A stretch of 64,000 nt of DNA from Lysinibacter cavernae (GCF_011758565.1 NZ_JAAMOX010000001.1:1651838-1715837); one strand, 5' to 3'; shown: positions 27,801-35,932, counted from the stretch's first letter. Numbers and translations: made by a program. Notes: generated by a model not told the origin, from the letters alone.

Positions 27801-29129
27801 ATGACCGATTCAGCATCGTGGAAGTTTGAAACCAAACAGGTCCACTCCGGCGCGCAGCCAGACCCAACCACCAACGCGCGGGCCACGCCCATCTACCAAA
27901 CGACGTCCTACGTATTCAATAACTCCGATCACGCCAAGAGCCTCTTCGCCCTTGCCGAGTTTGGCAACATCTACACGCGCATCCAGAACCCGACTCAGGA
28001 TGTTGTTGAGCAGCGCGTCGCGGCACTCGAGGGCGGCACCGGCGCACTCCTCGTAGCCTCAGGCCAGGCAGCAGAAACCTATGCTGTGCTGAACATCGCG
28101 CAGGCAGGCGACCACATCGTCTCGTCAAGCTCGATCTACGGCGGAACGTACAACCTCTTCAAATACACGCTCGCCCGCCTCGGCATCGAGACCACCTTCG
28201 TTGAGGACCAGGACGACGCCGAGGAGTGGCGCCGCGCCGTTCGCCCGAATACCAAGCTGTTCTTTGCGGAGACCATCGGAAATCCCAAGATCAACATTCT
28301 CGACATCGAGAAGGTCGCAGGTGTCGCCCACGACGCAGGCGTTCCGCTCATCGTTGATAACACGATCGCGACGCCGTACCTCATCCGCCCGTTTGAGTTC
28401 GGTGCCGACATCGTGGTTCACTCGGCCACCAAGTTCCTTGGCGGACACGGCACCACCATCGGCGGCGTCATCGTCGACGGCGGCACCTTCGAGTGGTCAA
28501 AGAACGTCGAAAAGTTCCCTGGCCTCACCGAGCCAGACCCGTCGTACCACGGCGTGAGCTACACGGGCGCCCTCGGCGACTCCATCGCCTACATCATCAA
28601 GGCGCGTGTGCAGCTGCTCCGCGACCTCGGCGCCGCGATTGCCCCAACGAGCGCGTGGCAGCTCATCCAGGGCATCGAAACCTTGTCGCTGCGCATCGAG
28701 CGCCACGTGCAGAACACGCAGGAAGTCGCCGAATGGCTCGACAACCACCCGGACGTTGCGAGTGTGAACTACTCGGGCCTGCCATCAAGCCCCTGGTACG
28801 CCTCGGCAAATAAGTACGCGCCAAAGGGTGTTGGAGCGGTGCTCAGCTTCGAACTCAAGGGCGGGGTGGATGCCGGCCGCGCGCTCGTTGACAACCTCGA
28901 ATTATTCTCACACCTTGCCAACATTGGAGACGTGCGCAGCCTCGTCATCCACCCGGCCTCGACCACCCACTCGCAGCTGACTCCTGAGCAGCAGCTCACG
29001 GCAGGTGTGACGCCTGGCCTCGTGCGCCTCTCGGTTGGCATCGAGAATGTGGCCGACCTGCGCGCCGACCTCGAAAAGGGCTTCGCTGCCGCACGCAGCG
29101 TTGTTGCTGAGGCTCGCGCTCAGGCATAA
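27801..29129 (+). CDS. metY: O-acetylhomoserine aminocarboxypropyltransferase (O-acetylhomoserine sulfhydrylase)
   Basis: A 442-residue PLP enzyme of the Cys/Met metabolism family. The N-terminus (ETKQVHSGAQPDPTTNARAT, then PIYQTTSYVF), GTGALLVASGQAAE and the PLP lysine region VVHSATKFLGGHG (Lys ~211) identify the MetY group, which makes homocysteine from O-acetylhomoserine and sulfide. GGGGAG lies about eight bases before the ATG. metX, which makes its substrate, is 770 bp downstream. A strong hairpin terminator directly follows the gene. Confidence 0.95.
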   Translation: MTDSASWKFETKQVHSGAQPDPTTNARATPIYQTTSYVFNNSDHAKSLFALAEFGNIYTRIQNPTQDVVEQRVAALEGGTGALLVASGQAAETYAVLNIAQAGDHIVSSSSIYGGTYNLFKYTLARLGIETTFVEDQDDAEEWRRAVRPNTKLFFAETIGNPKINILDIEKVAGVAHDAGVPLIVDNTIATPYLIRPFEFGADIVVHSATKFLGGHGTTIGGVIVDGGTFEWSKNVEKFPGLTEPDPSYHGVSYTGALGDSIAYIIKARVQLLRDLGAAIAPTSAWQLIQGIETLSLRIERHVQNTQEVAEWLDNHPDVASVNYSGLPSSPWYASANKYAPKGVGAVLSFELKGGVDAGRALVDNLELFSHLANIGDVRSLVIHPASTTHSQLTPEQQLTAGVTPGLVRLSVGIENVADLRADLEKGFAAARSVVAEARAQA

Positions 29130-29148
29130 CCGCTTTTGCATCGCCCGT

Positions 29149-29192
29149 ATCCCGGGTCGGAGCCTCTCACGAGCCTCCGGCCCGGGATTTTT
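29149..29192 (+). terminator. Intrinsic terminator after metY
   Basis: The arms around TCCCGGGTCGGAGCC and GCCTCCGGCCCGGGA form a GC-rich stem followed directly by a TTTTT run, about 20 bases after the metY stop. This is the only hairpin in the window that looks like a textbook intrinsic terminator. Confidence 0.85.
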
Positions 29193-29228
29193 GCGTCGCT
29201 GGCATACCCCTTTGCCCCCTGAGTCGCC

Positions 29229-29287
29229 ATCGAGATGACCCAAATGTGTCTATTCTGCGCTTGAGAGACCCATTTGGGTCATCTCGA
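29229..29287. repeat. Interspersed palindrome, family C, copy 2
   Basis: The left arm is intact (ATGACCCAAATGTGTCTATT). The right arm reads GAGACCCATTTGGGTCATCT and so carries changes. It lies 37 bases after the metY terminator and has the same loop orientation as copy 3, 552 bp away. Confidence 0.9.
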
Positions 29288-29473
29288 CGGAGTGAAGCGC
29301 GCTCGGAAAAGGGATGTTCTGCGTAAGTTCAGCCGGCGTTTTCACTCTTAACCTCTGGCCGCAGTTGGCATGGGGATCTTCGGGCGCGCCTCGCGCTCCC
29401 TCCTGCGCCTGTACTTACCGAGTCGCGGCCATCCAAGAACCGGGCATCGTCCCGAAGAGTGAAAGCGACAGTC

Positions 29474-29752
29474 ATGTCTCAAAAAGCCCAGTCCAAAACG
29501 ACCAAGTTTGCGTGGTTCCTGCTCCTCGTCGGAGCATTCTTCCTCGTCAGGAACATCACAACAACCGCCGCGTCGCTCTCCGATAATCCGGGTACAAGCT
29601 TTATGGAACTCTTCTTTACGGCAACGGATTCCTCAGGCGAGGTATTTGCAGGCTTCGTGCTCTTCATTTGGGCTCCCTTTGTGTTGCTGCCTCTCGGCGC
29701 ACTGCTGCTCTGGCTTGGCGCGCGCAAGCCGCAGCAACAAGCCTCTGCGTAA
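29474..29752 (+). CDS. Small two-helix membrane protein between metY and metX
   Basis: A 92-residue protein of unknown function with two hydrophobic segments (~12-32 and ~55-80) and a polar Gln/Ala tail. The ATG at 29474 gives a compact membrane protein; the frame is open a few codons further. Codon use fits a real gene. It is bracketed by family C palindromes at 29229-29287 and 29781-29840 in the same orientation, and it separates two genes of one pathway, so it may be a later insertion. Confidence 0.65.
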   Translation: MSQKAQSKTTKFAWFLLLVGAFFLVRNITTTAASLSDNPGTSFMELFFTATDSSGEVFAGFVLFIWAPFVLLPLGALLLWLGARKPQQQASA

Positions 29753-29780
29753 CGCCTGCCCGCGCTCCCAGCTGTCGCGC

Positions 29781-29840
29781 ATCCAGATGACCCAAATATG
29801 TGTATTCAGACGATGAGAGACACATTTGGGTCATCTCGAT
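29781..29840. repeat. Interspersed palindrome, family C, copy 3
   Basis: The right arm is intact (GACACATTTGGGTCATCTCG) and the left arm has drifted (CAGATGACCCAAATATGTGT). It lies 29 bases after the small membrane gene and 57 bases before metX. Its loop (tattcagacgatgaga) aligns with that of copy 2 in direct orientation. Confidence 0.9.
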
Positions 29841-29897
29841 TGACAGCCAGGTCGTAACACATCAACGAGCGTCACCCCTTTCTGGGAGGATGGACGC

Positions 29898-31115
29898 ATG
29901 GATTGGCAAACGCACGAGGACTCGAGCCCGTCTGACTTCATCACCGACGCTCAGATCCGCTCGCTCATTGGCAAGCCCGCAACCTCAGGGGCATGGCAAG
30001 ACGGCGACCCCGTTGGCAATCGACAGTTTATGGATGTTGGCGAAATCGTCACCGAGCGCGGCGACCGCATCCCACACACCCGCATCGCGTACGAGACATT
30101 CGGCACGCTCAACGAAGCCGGCGACAACGCCATCCTCATCCTGCATGCCCTCACTGGCGATAGCCACCTTGCCGGCCCCGCTGGCCCTGGGCACCACACC
30201 GACGGTTGGTGGGGCGATGTTGTTGGCAAGGGCCTCGCGCTGGATACCGACCGCTGGTTTATCGTCGCCCCAAACATGCTTGGTGGATGCCAGGGAAGCA
30301 CCGGCCCAGCCTCGGTCGATCCCAACGGGGATCAGTGGGCGTCACGCTTCCCCTATCTCACCGTGCGAGACCAGGTCTCGGCACAGGTAGCGTTCACGCG
30401 CGCCCTTGGTGTTGAGCGCTGGGCGGCCGTCATCGGCGGCTCGATGGGCGGAATGCACGCGCTTGAGTGGGGCGTGCAGCATCCAGACCTCCTTGAACGC
30501 CTTGCTGTCATCGCCTCTCCCCCGGTGACCACTGCAGACCAGATCGGCGTCAACCTCGTACAGCTTGAGGCGATCCGCAGCGACCCTGCCTTTCGCGACG
30601 GCAACTACTACGAGGCTGGCGACGGACACGGCCCACATCACGGCCTCGCGCTCGCGCGCCGCATGGCGCTGCTCAACTATCGGAGTCACACCGAACTCAA
30701 CGACCGCTTTGGTCGGTCGTGGCAGAGTTCGCTCAGCCCGTTTGGTGGGGGCGGGCGCTTCGCGGTTGAGTCCTACCTCGACTTCCACGGCAATAAGTTC
30801 ACGCGCCGCTTTGATGCAAACAGCTACGTCACACTCGTGCAGGCCATGAACTCGCACGACATCGGTCGCGGGCGAGGCGGGGCCGAGGCCGCGTTGGCGA
30901 CCGTGACGGTGCCAACCCTTGTCATCGGTATCCCGAGCGATCGACTGTTCCCGCTCGAGGGCCAGGAGTTCATCGCGGCGCACGTGCCTGGCAACATTGA
31001 CGGCGACATGCCAGCGATCATCGAGTCACCGTTTGGCCACGACGGGTTCCTCATCGAGGCCGACGTTGTTGGCGATCACCTGCAGCGGCTGCTGGCAACG
31101 GTGCCGGTGCGATAG
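29898..31115 (+). CDS. metX: Homoserine O-acetyltransferase
   Basis: A 405-residue alpha/beta hydrolase-fold acyltransferase that acetylates homoserine with acetyl-CoA in methionine synthesis. The nucleophile elbow is IGGSMGGMHALEW (Ser ~182). LHALTGDSH marks the oxyanion region and SPFGHDGFLIE near the C-terminus holds the catalytic His. Its product feeds MetY, encoded upstream on the same strand. A C-family palindrome and a terminator separate the two genes, so metX probably has its own promoter or depends on read-through. Confidence 0.95.
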   Translation: MDWQTHEDSSPSDFITDAQIRSLIGKPATSGAWQDGDPVGNRQFMDVGEIVTERGDRIPHTRIAYETFGTLNEAGDNAILILHALTGDSHLAGPAGPGHHTDGWWGDVVGKGLALDTDRWFIVAPNMLGGCQGSTGPASVDPNGDQWASRFPYLTVRDQVSAQVAFTRALGVERWAAVIGGSMGGMHALEWGVQHPDLLERLAVIASPPVTTADQIGVNLVQLEAIRSDPAFRDGNYYEAGDGHGPHHGLALARRMALLNYRSHTELNDRFGRSWQSSLSPFGGGGRFAVESYLDFHGNKFTRRFDANSYVTLVQAMNSHDIGRGRGGAEAALATVTVPTLVIGIPSDRLFPLEGQEFIAAHVPGNIDGDMPAIIESPFGHDGFLIEADVVGDHLQRLLATVPVR

Positions 31116-31179
31116 TTACGGTGCTAACGCAATAGACACCGTTGCTGAGGTTGTGGTTTGGCCTCGTTGCGTCCCGCTG

Positions 31180-31995
31180 CTAGTGGTTGACGACGCCAAG
31201 TCCAATCATCACGATCACAACAAGGGCGCAGCAGAGCAGGCCCATGATGCGGATGGCACCTTTGCCAGTGCTGAGACGAATCCCTGCCCAAATCGTTCCG
31301 CCAAGAATCATGAAAGCAGTCACCACAAGGACAAACAAGGCCGTTGTCTCCCGAACGGATGATGGTGCCCCTGCATCCGACCCACACCCGCCAGGATGGC
31401 ACGGATCATTTGCAATCATCAGGACCGCGACGAGCGTCGCCAGCCCACCGCCGAGGGCAATCGCCAGGATGCCAAGCGCACGCAGCGCGATGCTCAGCCC
31501 AGAGCGCCGGATGATCGGGTCGAGCCCTGTGGCCGTTTCGCTCCGTATTGCTACCTCTCGTTGAAGTTCGCGAAGCATGTCATTCGCGAGCGGCCGCTTT
31601 GCCGCGGTCAGATTCATCAGAGCGACGCGCTTCCCCGAAGTCAGGAGCGCCGTGACGACCGTCACCGAGGTGCCTGGCCGCGGCTGGGTGGTGATCTCCG
31701 CGATCTCTCCCCAGCCAACCCTGTGCGTGTAGGAATCCGAGTACCCCGTGACACCCAGCTCGCTCATGGTGATGCGAGACCGAAGGGCGCGGATGCCGAG
31801 CATCAGAAATGCCAGACCAAAGACGCCGGCCACAAGGCTCAGTACGCTCCACTGCCCCGCAACGACGGAGCCGAGTGGCAGCAGGCCAAGCAGGCTGAGG
31901 GAGAAATAGATCGTCGCGGTGACTGTCCTGTTTGGGTCGCGGATCAGGGTACGTTCGCCTTCCGATCCGCGTGATGAATCTGGTGTTTCGAGCAT
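31180..31995 (-). CDS. Four-helix membrane protein of unknown function
   Basis: About 271 residues from the ATG at 31995; an in-frame ATG at 32046 adds 17 residues and neither has a strong ribosome site. Two hydrophobic segments near the N-terminus flank a soluble part with the look of a bacterial PH-like domain (SELGVTGYS, GWGEIAEI). Two more helices follow in the C-terminal half around a Cys-containing loop (NDPCHPGGCGSDA). No family assigned. It is convergent with metX. Confidence 0.6.
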   Translation of the reverse strand: MLETPDSSRGSEGERTLIRDPNRTVTATIYFSLSLLGLLPLGSVVAGQWSVLSLVAGVFGLAFLMLGIRALRSRITMSELGVTGYSDSYTHRVGWGEIAEITTQPRPGTSVTVVTALLTSGKRVALMNLTAAKRPLANDMLRELQREVAIRSETATGLDPIIRRSGLSIALRALGILAIALGGGLATLVAVLMIANDPCHPGGCGSDAGAPSSVRETTALFVLVVTAFMILGGTIWAGIRLSTGKGAIRIMGLLCCALVVIVMIGLGVVNH

Positions 31996-32308
31996 GCTTT
32001 CCCGGTCTGATTGGAGTCGGAACCAGTTGGGCCGAGAGGTCACCATCTGGCGAATCCGTCGTTCAAGAACTCAGGCATTCACACGTTAACGAGAGAAACT
32101 CCGCGTATTACTTACGCGGTTTCAGCACTCACTCCGGATTGCCAGCATTGGGTGTGGATCTCGGGCGACTGCCAGCACCCGCATCCACCCCTGTTGCAAT
32201 CGAGGACGGGAAAATCACCGTGTGCTTGCCCTTAATCGGTGGATTTCCGGACGCCGATTCTGCTCAAGCCGATTCTGCTGAAGCTGGTTCCGCTCAAGCC
32301 GATTCTGC
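31996..32308. other. Intergenic space with no gene recognised; right end holds a 15-bp tandem array
   Basis: Between the membrane protein start and the GNAT gene stop. A frame is open on the plus strand but its sequence is unlike any protein and its end is made of the tandem repeat. The right quarter (32253-32308) is occupied by 15-bp repeat units described separately. Confidence 0.5.
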
Positions 32309-32327
32309 TCAAGCCGATTCTGCTGAA
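32253..32327. repeat. Tandem 15-bp repeat array (five units) over the 3' end of a GNAT gene
   Basis: Five units close to GCCGATTCTGCTCAA run from 32253 to 32327; units 1 and 4 are identical, units 2 and 5 are identical, and unit 3 differs at three or more positions. The array covers the last codons and stop of the minus-strand GNAT gene and continues past it, so each unit encodes an Ala-Glu-Ser-Ala type run on that strand, with a TGA in some units. Confidence 0.9.
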
Positions 32328-32857
32328 GCTTCGGCGGAGGGCGAGGTCGTGCGCTGGAAGAGCACGTGATCCTGCCAGGTGCCCGCAATGTTCAGGTACG
32401 CTGGCGCGACGCCAAAACGCTCGAAGCCGTTCTTCGACAGCACCCGTTGCGAGGCCACGTTGTGGACAAGCGTGCCAGCCTCAACCCGGTGCAGCCCGAG
32501 GGTCCCGAATGCAAGCGCAACGGCCTCAGCTACCGCTGCCGTCGCGAGGCCCCTGCCGTTGAGTTCTTCGGCAACCCAGTAACCAAGCGTTGCAGATTGG
32601 AAAGCTCCGCGAACGATTCCGTTGAGGTTCAGCTGGCCAGCGATCTTGCCCTCGGGGCTCACGATAAGCAGCGGAACCATGCGCCCTGCTGCGTAGGCAA
32701 GAAGCGCGTCCGCGGCAAACTTGAGCTGGCCGGCCTCCGCAAAATAGGAGTCTTCGCGGATAGGGTCCCACGGGGCCAAGAACGCTCGATTGGCCCGGAG
32801 CAGGCGAGTGAGTTCCGTGGCATCATTTGGGCTGAGCAATCGAATGGTGTGTGCCAA
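32309..32857 (-). CDS. GNAT acetyltransferase, RimJ/RimL type
   Basis: A 182-residue N-acetyltransferase. IRLLSPNDATELTRLLRANR opens the fold, GYWVAEELNGRGLATAAVAE is the acetyl-CoA loop, and LHRVEAGTLVHNVASQRVLSKNGF is the RimJ/RimL-type C-terminal signature. Family members acetylate ribosomal proteins or small molecules. The final residues (SPSAEASAESA) are low complexity and come from the 15-bp tandem repeat, whose unit count would change the C-terminus. Confidence 0.88.
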   Translation of the reverse strand: MAHTIRLLSPNDATELTRLLRANRAFLAPWDPIREDSYFAEAGQLKFAADALLAYAAGRMVPLLIVSPEGKIAGQLNLNGIVRGAFQSATLGYWVAEELNGRGLATAAVAEAVALAFGTLGLHRVEAGTLVHNVASQRVLSKNGFERFGVAPAYLNIAGTWQDHVLFQRTTSPSAEASAESA

Positions 32858-32929
32858 CGTGCCTCCTCAGAATGCCCAATAGTACCGTTTCTCGACGAGG
32901 TGCCTCTCAGCAGAACGGGGATGCGTGAG

Positions 32930-33076
32930 TCACAGGCCGGCCGCGATCAATAGCTGGAACAGAACCCACAGGCCAAGGCTCAGCGTCAGTGCGGTTGAGA
33001 TGATGGCAAGCAGCAAGATGCCAACGACTCGACCAATGCGGCGGAGGATATGCTGCGAACGAACGTTTGTACCCAT
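32930..33076 (-). CDS. Small single-helix membrane protein
   Basis: A 48-residue protein with a basic N-terminus and one long hydrophobic helix (GILLLAIISTALTLSLGL). The ATG at 33076 follows the stop of the upstream gene after one base, which argues for translational coupling; a longer start inside that gene is possible. It is the last of a three-gene unit (33919 to 32930). Function unknown. Confidence 0.55.
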   Translation of the reverse strand: MGTNVRSQHILRRIGRVVGILLLAIISTALTLSLGLWVLFQLLIAAGL

Positions 33077-33077
33077 G

Positions 33078-33449
33078 TCAGACCTTCTCGAGCATCGCTT
33101 GTCCAACAACAATGACAACCACTGTGACCAGCAGCCATGGCATAACCACGAGGCCCTGCTTACCTATCCGGTCCCGCAACAGTGCCCAAACGGTAAACCC
33201 CAAAAGAGCGAGCCCAACCAGAATCGCGGCACTGGTCGTGAGGAACATCCCGCTGAACATCCTTGACTGGTTGAATGCGTGGCACCCGTCGTTTGCCCAG
33301 CAGAAGCTCGAAACCTGCCATAACACCTCAAGTACGACAAAGATCAGCCCCGCGAGCACCGCAACGCTCAGTATCCGTATCGGGACCAACAGGCGAGCGG
33401 ACCGCGTTCGCTCATCAGCCAAGGGCGCGTTCGGGTGCTCACCGCTCAT
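33078..33449 (-). CDS. Membrane protein with three predicted helices
   Basis: A 123-residue protein with hydrophobic segments at ~24-46, ~66-90 and ~100-120 and a loop with two Cys (FCWANDGCHAFN). It overlaps the upstream DUF4375-like gene by four bases and is followed after one base by a 48-residue membrane protein, so all three are probably one operon. Function unknown. Confidence 0.7.
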   Translation of the reverse strand: MSGEHPNAPLADERTRSARLLVPIRILSVAVLAGLIFVVLEVLWQVSSFCWANDGCHAFNQSRMFSGMFLTTSAAILVGLALLGFTVWALLRDRIGKQGLVVMPWLLVTVVVIVVGQAMLEKV

Positions 33450-33919
33450 GCCGTTTTACCGCTCCCCGCGATGCGATATTTTGCCGCAATCGTCGAGCAC
33501 CATGCCGCCGCCTCGTCTGGCAGCGTTGGCCCGTTGAAATACTCAATGCTCAGCAGCTGGAGGCTGTGCTTCACCTCGTTGGGCGTGGGGAAGGGCTCTG
33601 CGAGGAAACGCTGATACTCATCCTGTTGTTCAAGGCACACGGTGATCGCGCGCACGTAAACGTCTTGGGTGCGGGGCGCGCCAACCTCGATGAGCATATC
33701 CTCAACCGCGCTCAGCCCTTCGCCCTTGAGGTTGTAGAGCAGCTGGGCGAACCCGCCCTTCGTCACCTGGTAGTCAACGTCATTCGCCAGCCGGATCGTC
33801 TCGCTTAGCCCGGCATTCGCGAGCGTAGCTGCGGTGTCAGGATCATCAAGGGCGGCAAAGAGACTCGCAAGCGTCGGCTTCGCTGCGTTGGGTTGCTGAC
33901 GTCGGAACCAGTTCACCAT
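33446..33919 (-). CDS. DUF4375 (DMP19-like) family protein
   Basis: A 157-residue soluble protein. The segment VDYQVTKGGFAQLLYNLKGEGLSAVEDML resembles the core of DUF4375, the family of the Neisseria DNA-mimic DMP19. The start at 33919 was chosen because the longer frame is Arg/Pro-rich shadow sequence. Four-base overlap with the next gene indicates an operon. The family call is by eye, and a role as DNA mimic or immunity-like protein would be speculation. Confidence 0.65.
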   Translation of the reverse strand: MVNWFRRQQPNAAKPTLASLFAALDDPDTAATLANAGLSETIRLANDVDYQVTKGGFAQLLYNLKGEGLSAVEDMLIEVGAPRTQDVYVRAITVCLEQQDEYQRFLAEPFPTPNEVKHSLQLLSIEYFNGPTLPDEAAAWCSTIAAKYRIAGSGKTA

Positions 33920-34008
33920 GGGCCTATCGTATGCTCGTGTACTCGAATGTGTTGATTCATCAGTAAAAAATTTCCTTGAGATCGGTGGATGCTTGCTGGG
34001 CAGCTGCC

Positions 34009-34341
34009 TCAACCGGGCAGACTGGCTTCGACCATGGACGAGCCGGCCCACCAGAACAGCAGGATGCCGACGCATCCAAGGACCGGTATCCACCAGGCCG
34101 CTCCCCCGCGCAGGTTCAGTCGAATCGCGAATACGGTTCCGAGTGTCGCGGCGAGCAGAGACCCGGCGACCATCACGACTTGCCCGGCGGTGCCGAGGTC
34201 GGTGTTGCACGGGGCCGAGCGAGGGCTTGCGCAGCTCGATAGGAGAAAGCCGTGCGCAAATCCGACAAAGACGACCCAGAGGGCGAGGACTGCCTGCAGC
34301 ACGCACAACAGCGCAAGAACGACACCGTGCGTCCGTTTCAT
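34009..34341 (-). CDS. Small membrane protein with three to four helices
   Basis: A 110-residue protein starting MKRTHGVV, with hydrophobic segments ~5-30, ~50-70 and ~85-103 and Cys residues in the first loop. Longer starts run into the hairpin region and look non-coding. No family was recognised. It is transcribed away from the aquaporin gene. Confidence 0.6.
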   Translation of the reverse strand: MKRTHGVVLALLCVLQAVLALWVVFVGFAHGFLLSSCASPRSAPCNTDLGTAGQVVMVAGSLLAATLGTVFAIRLNLRGGAAWWIPVLGCVGILLFWWAGSSMVEASLPG

Positions 34342-34729
34342 GTTGGCTCCGAGCGAGTAGTTATTTGGTTGAAAGGGCGGTGGCCCGAGCCTGTTATAGG
34401 GGGGAGCTCGGGCCACCGCAACATCCTCAGAACGGATGCTTATCTGGAAACGGGTTGGCCATAGGGAAGGCGCAACCCAACCGTGGAGGAGTCGTGGGGA
34501 ACGATCTCAACCACTCAATAGATAAGACACCGATGAGCCGCTTCGGTTACGCGATGTCCCAAAATATTTTTTGGGCGTACCGGCAAACAGGCCAAATCAC
34601 GGGGCGCTGAAGTCATTTCTGTAGAGCTACGTAATGAGACGCGCCTCAGCACGTCATAACAGGTGCGGCTCACACGGAGTCGCACACGCATGACGCGCCA
34701 ACCACGGCGCCTCAACAGAAAGCCACACA
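34342..34729. other. 388-bp divergent space upstream of the aquaporin gene
   Basis: It contains the perfect hairpin at 34377-34419 and otherwise no recognisable gene. The stretch around 34555-34640 is locally richer in A/T and may hold the aquaporin promoter. No riboswitch was recognised. Confidence 0.5.
34377..34419. repeat. Perfect 14-bp inverted repeat
   Basis: GCGGTGGCCCGAGC (34377-34390) and GCTCGGGCCACCGC (34406-34419) pair perfectly around a 15-base loop. It lies upstream of both divergent genes, so it is not at the end of either one. It may be an operator or a leader hairpin. Confidence 0.75.
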
Positions 34730-35497
34730 ATGTCTTCTTCGACGTCCGCCCCCATTCCGGCCGCCCAAACTTCCCCGAGCTTCGGCTCCAAACTCGCCGC
34801 AGAAACCACAGGCACATTCCTCCTCGTCTTCGGACTCATCGGAACCGCCACCTTCGCCGCAACCCTCGACGGCGGAGCAGCCAGCGTCGGCACCCTCGGC
34901 GCCTGCCTCGCACTCGGCTTCGCCGTCATCATCGGTGCCTACGCCTTCGGCCCCATCTCCGGCGGCCACTTCAACCCAGCCGTCACCCTCGGCCTCGCCG
35001 CCGCAGGACGCCTCCCCTGGAAAGACACACTCCCCTACATCATCGCCCAACTCATCGGCGGCATCATCGCCACAACCCTCATCTACCTCCTCGCCCTCGG
35101 CGGACCAGACGGCTTCGCCAAAACAGCAACCGACTCAGGCTTCATCTCCAACGGATTCGGCGACCAATCACCAGGCGGCTTCGGACTCACCTCAGCCATC
35201 ATCATCGAAACCATCTTCACCGCCATCTTCATCTACGTCATCCTCGGCGTCACCCACACCCGCGCCGCAGCAGGATTCGCCCCCATCGCCATCGGCCTCA
35301 CACTCACCCTCATGCTCATGATCCTCATCCCCATCGACAACGGATCAGTCAACCCAGCCCGCTCCATCGCAACCGCCATCTACGGCGGACCAGACTGGCT
35401 CGCCCAAGTCTGGGTCTTCATCATCTTCCCCATCCTCGGCGCCCTCATCGCAGGCTTCAGCTCACGACTCATCTTCGACCGCGTGACCTCGCGCTAA
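34730..35497 (+). CDS. MIP family channel (aquaporin Z/glycerol facilitator type)
   Basis: A 255-residue channel protein with six helices and both signature half-helices: GGHFNPAVTLG and GSVNPARSIATA. Such proteins conduct water or small neutral solutes across the membrane; the loop after the first NPA suggests the water-selective type, but this is not certain. Codons end almost only in C or A, with G-ending codons nearly absent, unlike every neighbour. This also leaves other frames falsely open. It is followed by a hairpin at 35516-35547. Horizontal acquisition is possible. Confidence 0.93.
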   Translation: MSSSTSAPIPAAQTSPSFGSKLAAETTGTFLLVFGLIGTATFAATLDGGAASVGTLGACLALGFAVIIGAYAFGPISGGHFNPAVTLGLAAAGRLPWKDTLPYIIAQLIGGIIATTLIYLLALGGPDGFAKTATDSGFISNGFGDQSPGGFGLTSAIIIETIFTAIFIYVILGVTHTRAAAGFAPIAIGLTLTLMLMILIPIDNGSVNPARSIATAIYGGPDWLAQVWVFIIFPILGALIAGFSSRLIFDRVTSR

Positions 35498-35515
35498 GTC
35501 ACCACCGGTTAAGCA

Positions 35516-35547
35516 AGAACGGACCTGGCACTTGCCAGGTCCGTTCT
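35516..35547. terminator. Hairpin after the aquaporin gene
   Basis: A perfect 15-bp stem, AGAACGGACCTGGCA with its complement, and a two-base apex, 18 bases after the aquaporin stop. The following bases (gtgtatat) are only mildly T-rich. It also lies downstream of a 30-codon gene on the other strand, so it may serve both. Confidence 0.75.
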
Positions 35548-35562
35548 GTGTATATGCCAACG

Positions 35563-35655
35563 TTATTCCTTGGCCTTGTTTTTCTTGCGTTGCTTGTCGA
35601 TGATCGCCCAGATAATGAGGACGATACAGCCGCCAACGGCAATGATTCCAAACAT
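35563..35655 (-). CDS. 30-residue single-helix membrane protein
   Basis: An open frame of 30 codons with AGGAA four bases ahead of the ATG. The product has one hydrophobic helix (GIIAVGGCIVLIIWAII) followed by a strongly basic tail rich in Lys. It is too short for confident calling, but the ribosome site, the membrane-helix-plus-basic-tail layout and the hairpin just beyond its stop support it. Function unknown. Confidence 0.5.
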   Translation of the reverse strand: MFGIIAVGGCIVLIIWAIIDKQRKKNKAKE

Positions 35656-35932
35656 GATGTTCCTGTCGTGGGGATGGCTCATTCGCGTCGCTCACGGCAC
35701 ACGAATCTCATGGGTTAAGAGTGCAAAAAGCTCATGAGCTTACGCAGAACAGCCGAGTTTGTGGGCATCTGAGAATGACCTCGTGCTAAGCAGGTGGATT
35801 GCCACAACGTCTTTGCCTTCGATTCACTCGCGCGCACTCCACCCCAGTATCGTTGGCGACGTTTGGTCGGCAGTGAGGCAGTTGCCCCTCCGGCAACGGA
35901 CATCCAATTTCCCCTCGACTCGAAAGACCCCC

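Noticed and set aside
22748-29840. CRISPR array suggested by repeated family C sequences
   Set aside because: Copies are 0.5 to 17 kb apart, palindromic, and not regularly spaced; no cas gene is present.
31932-32369. 145-codon plus-strand frame ending in repeated Ala-Asp-Ser-Ala-Gln
   Set aside because: The repeat is the 15-bp tandem array read on the other strand; the rest has no protein-like features.
34663-35718. 351-codon frame rich in Arg/His/Pro overlapping the aquaporin gene
   Set aside because: The aquaporin frame carries both NPA motifs. The alternative frame is open only because the aquaporin codons end in C or A.
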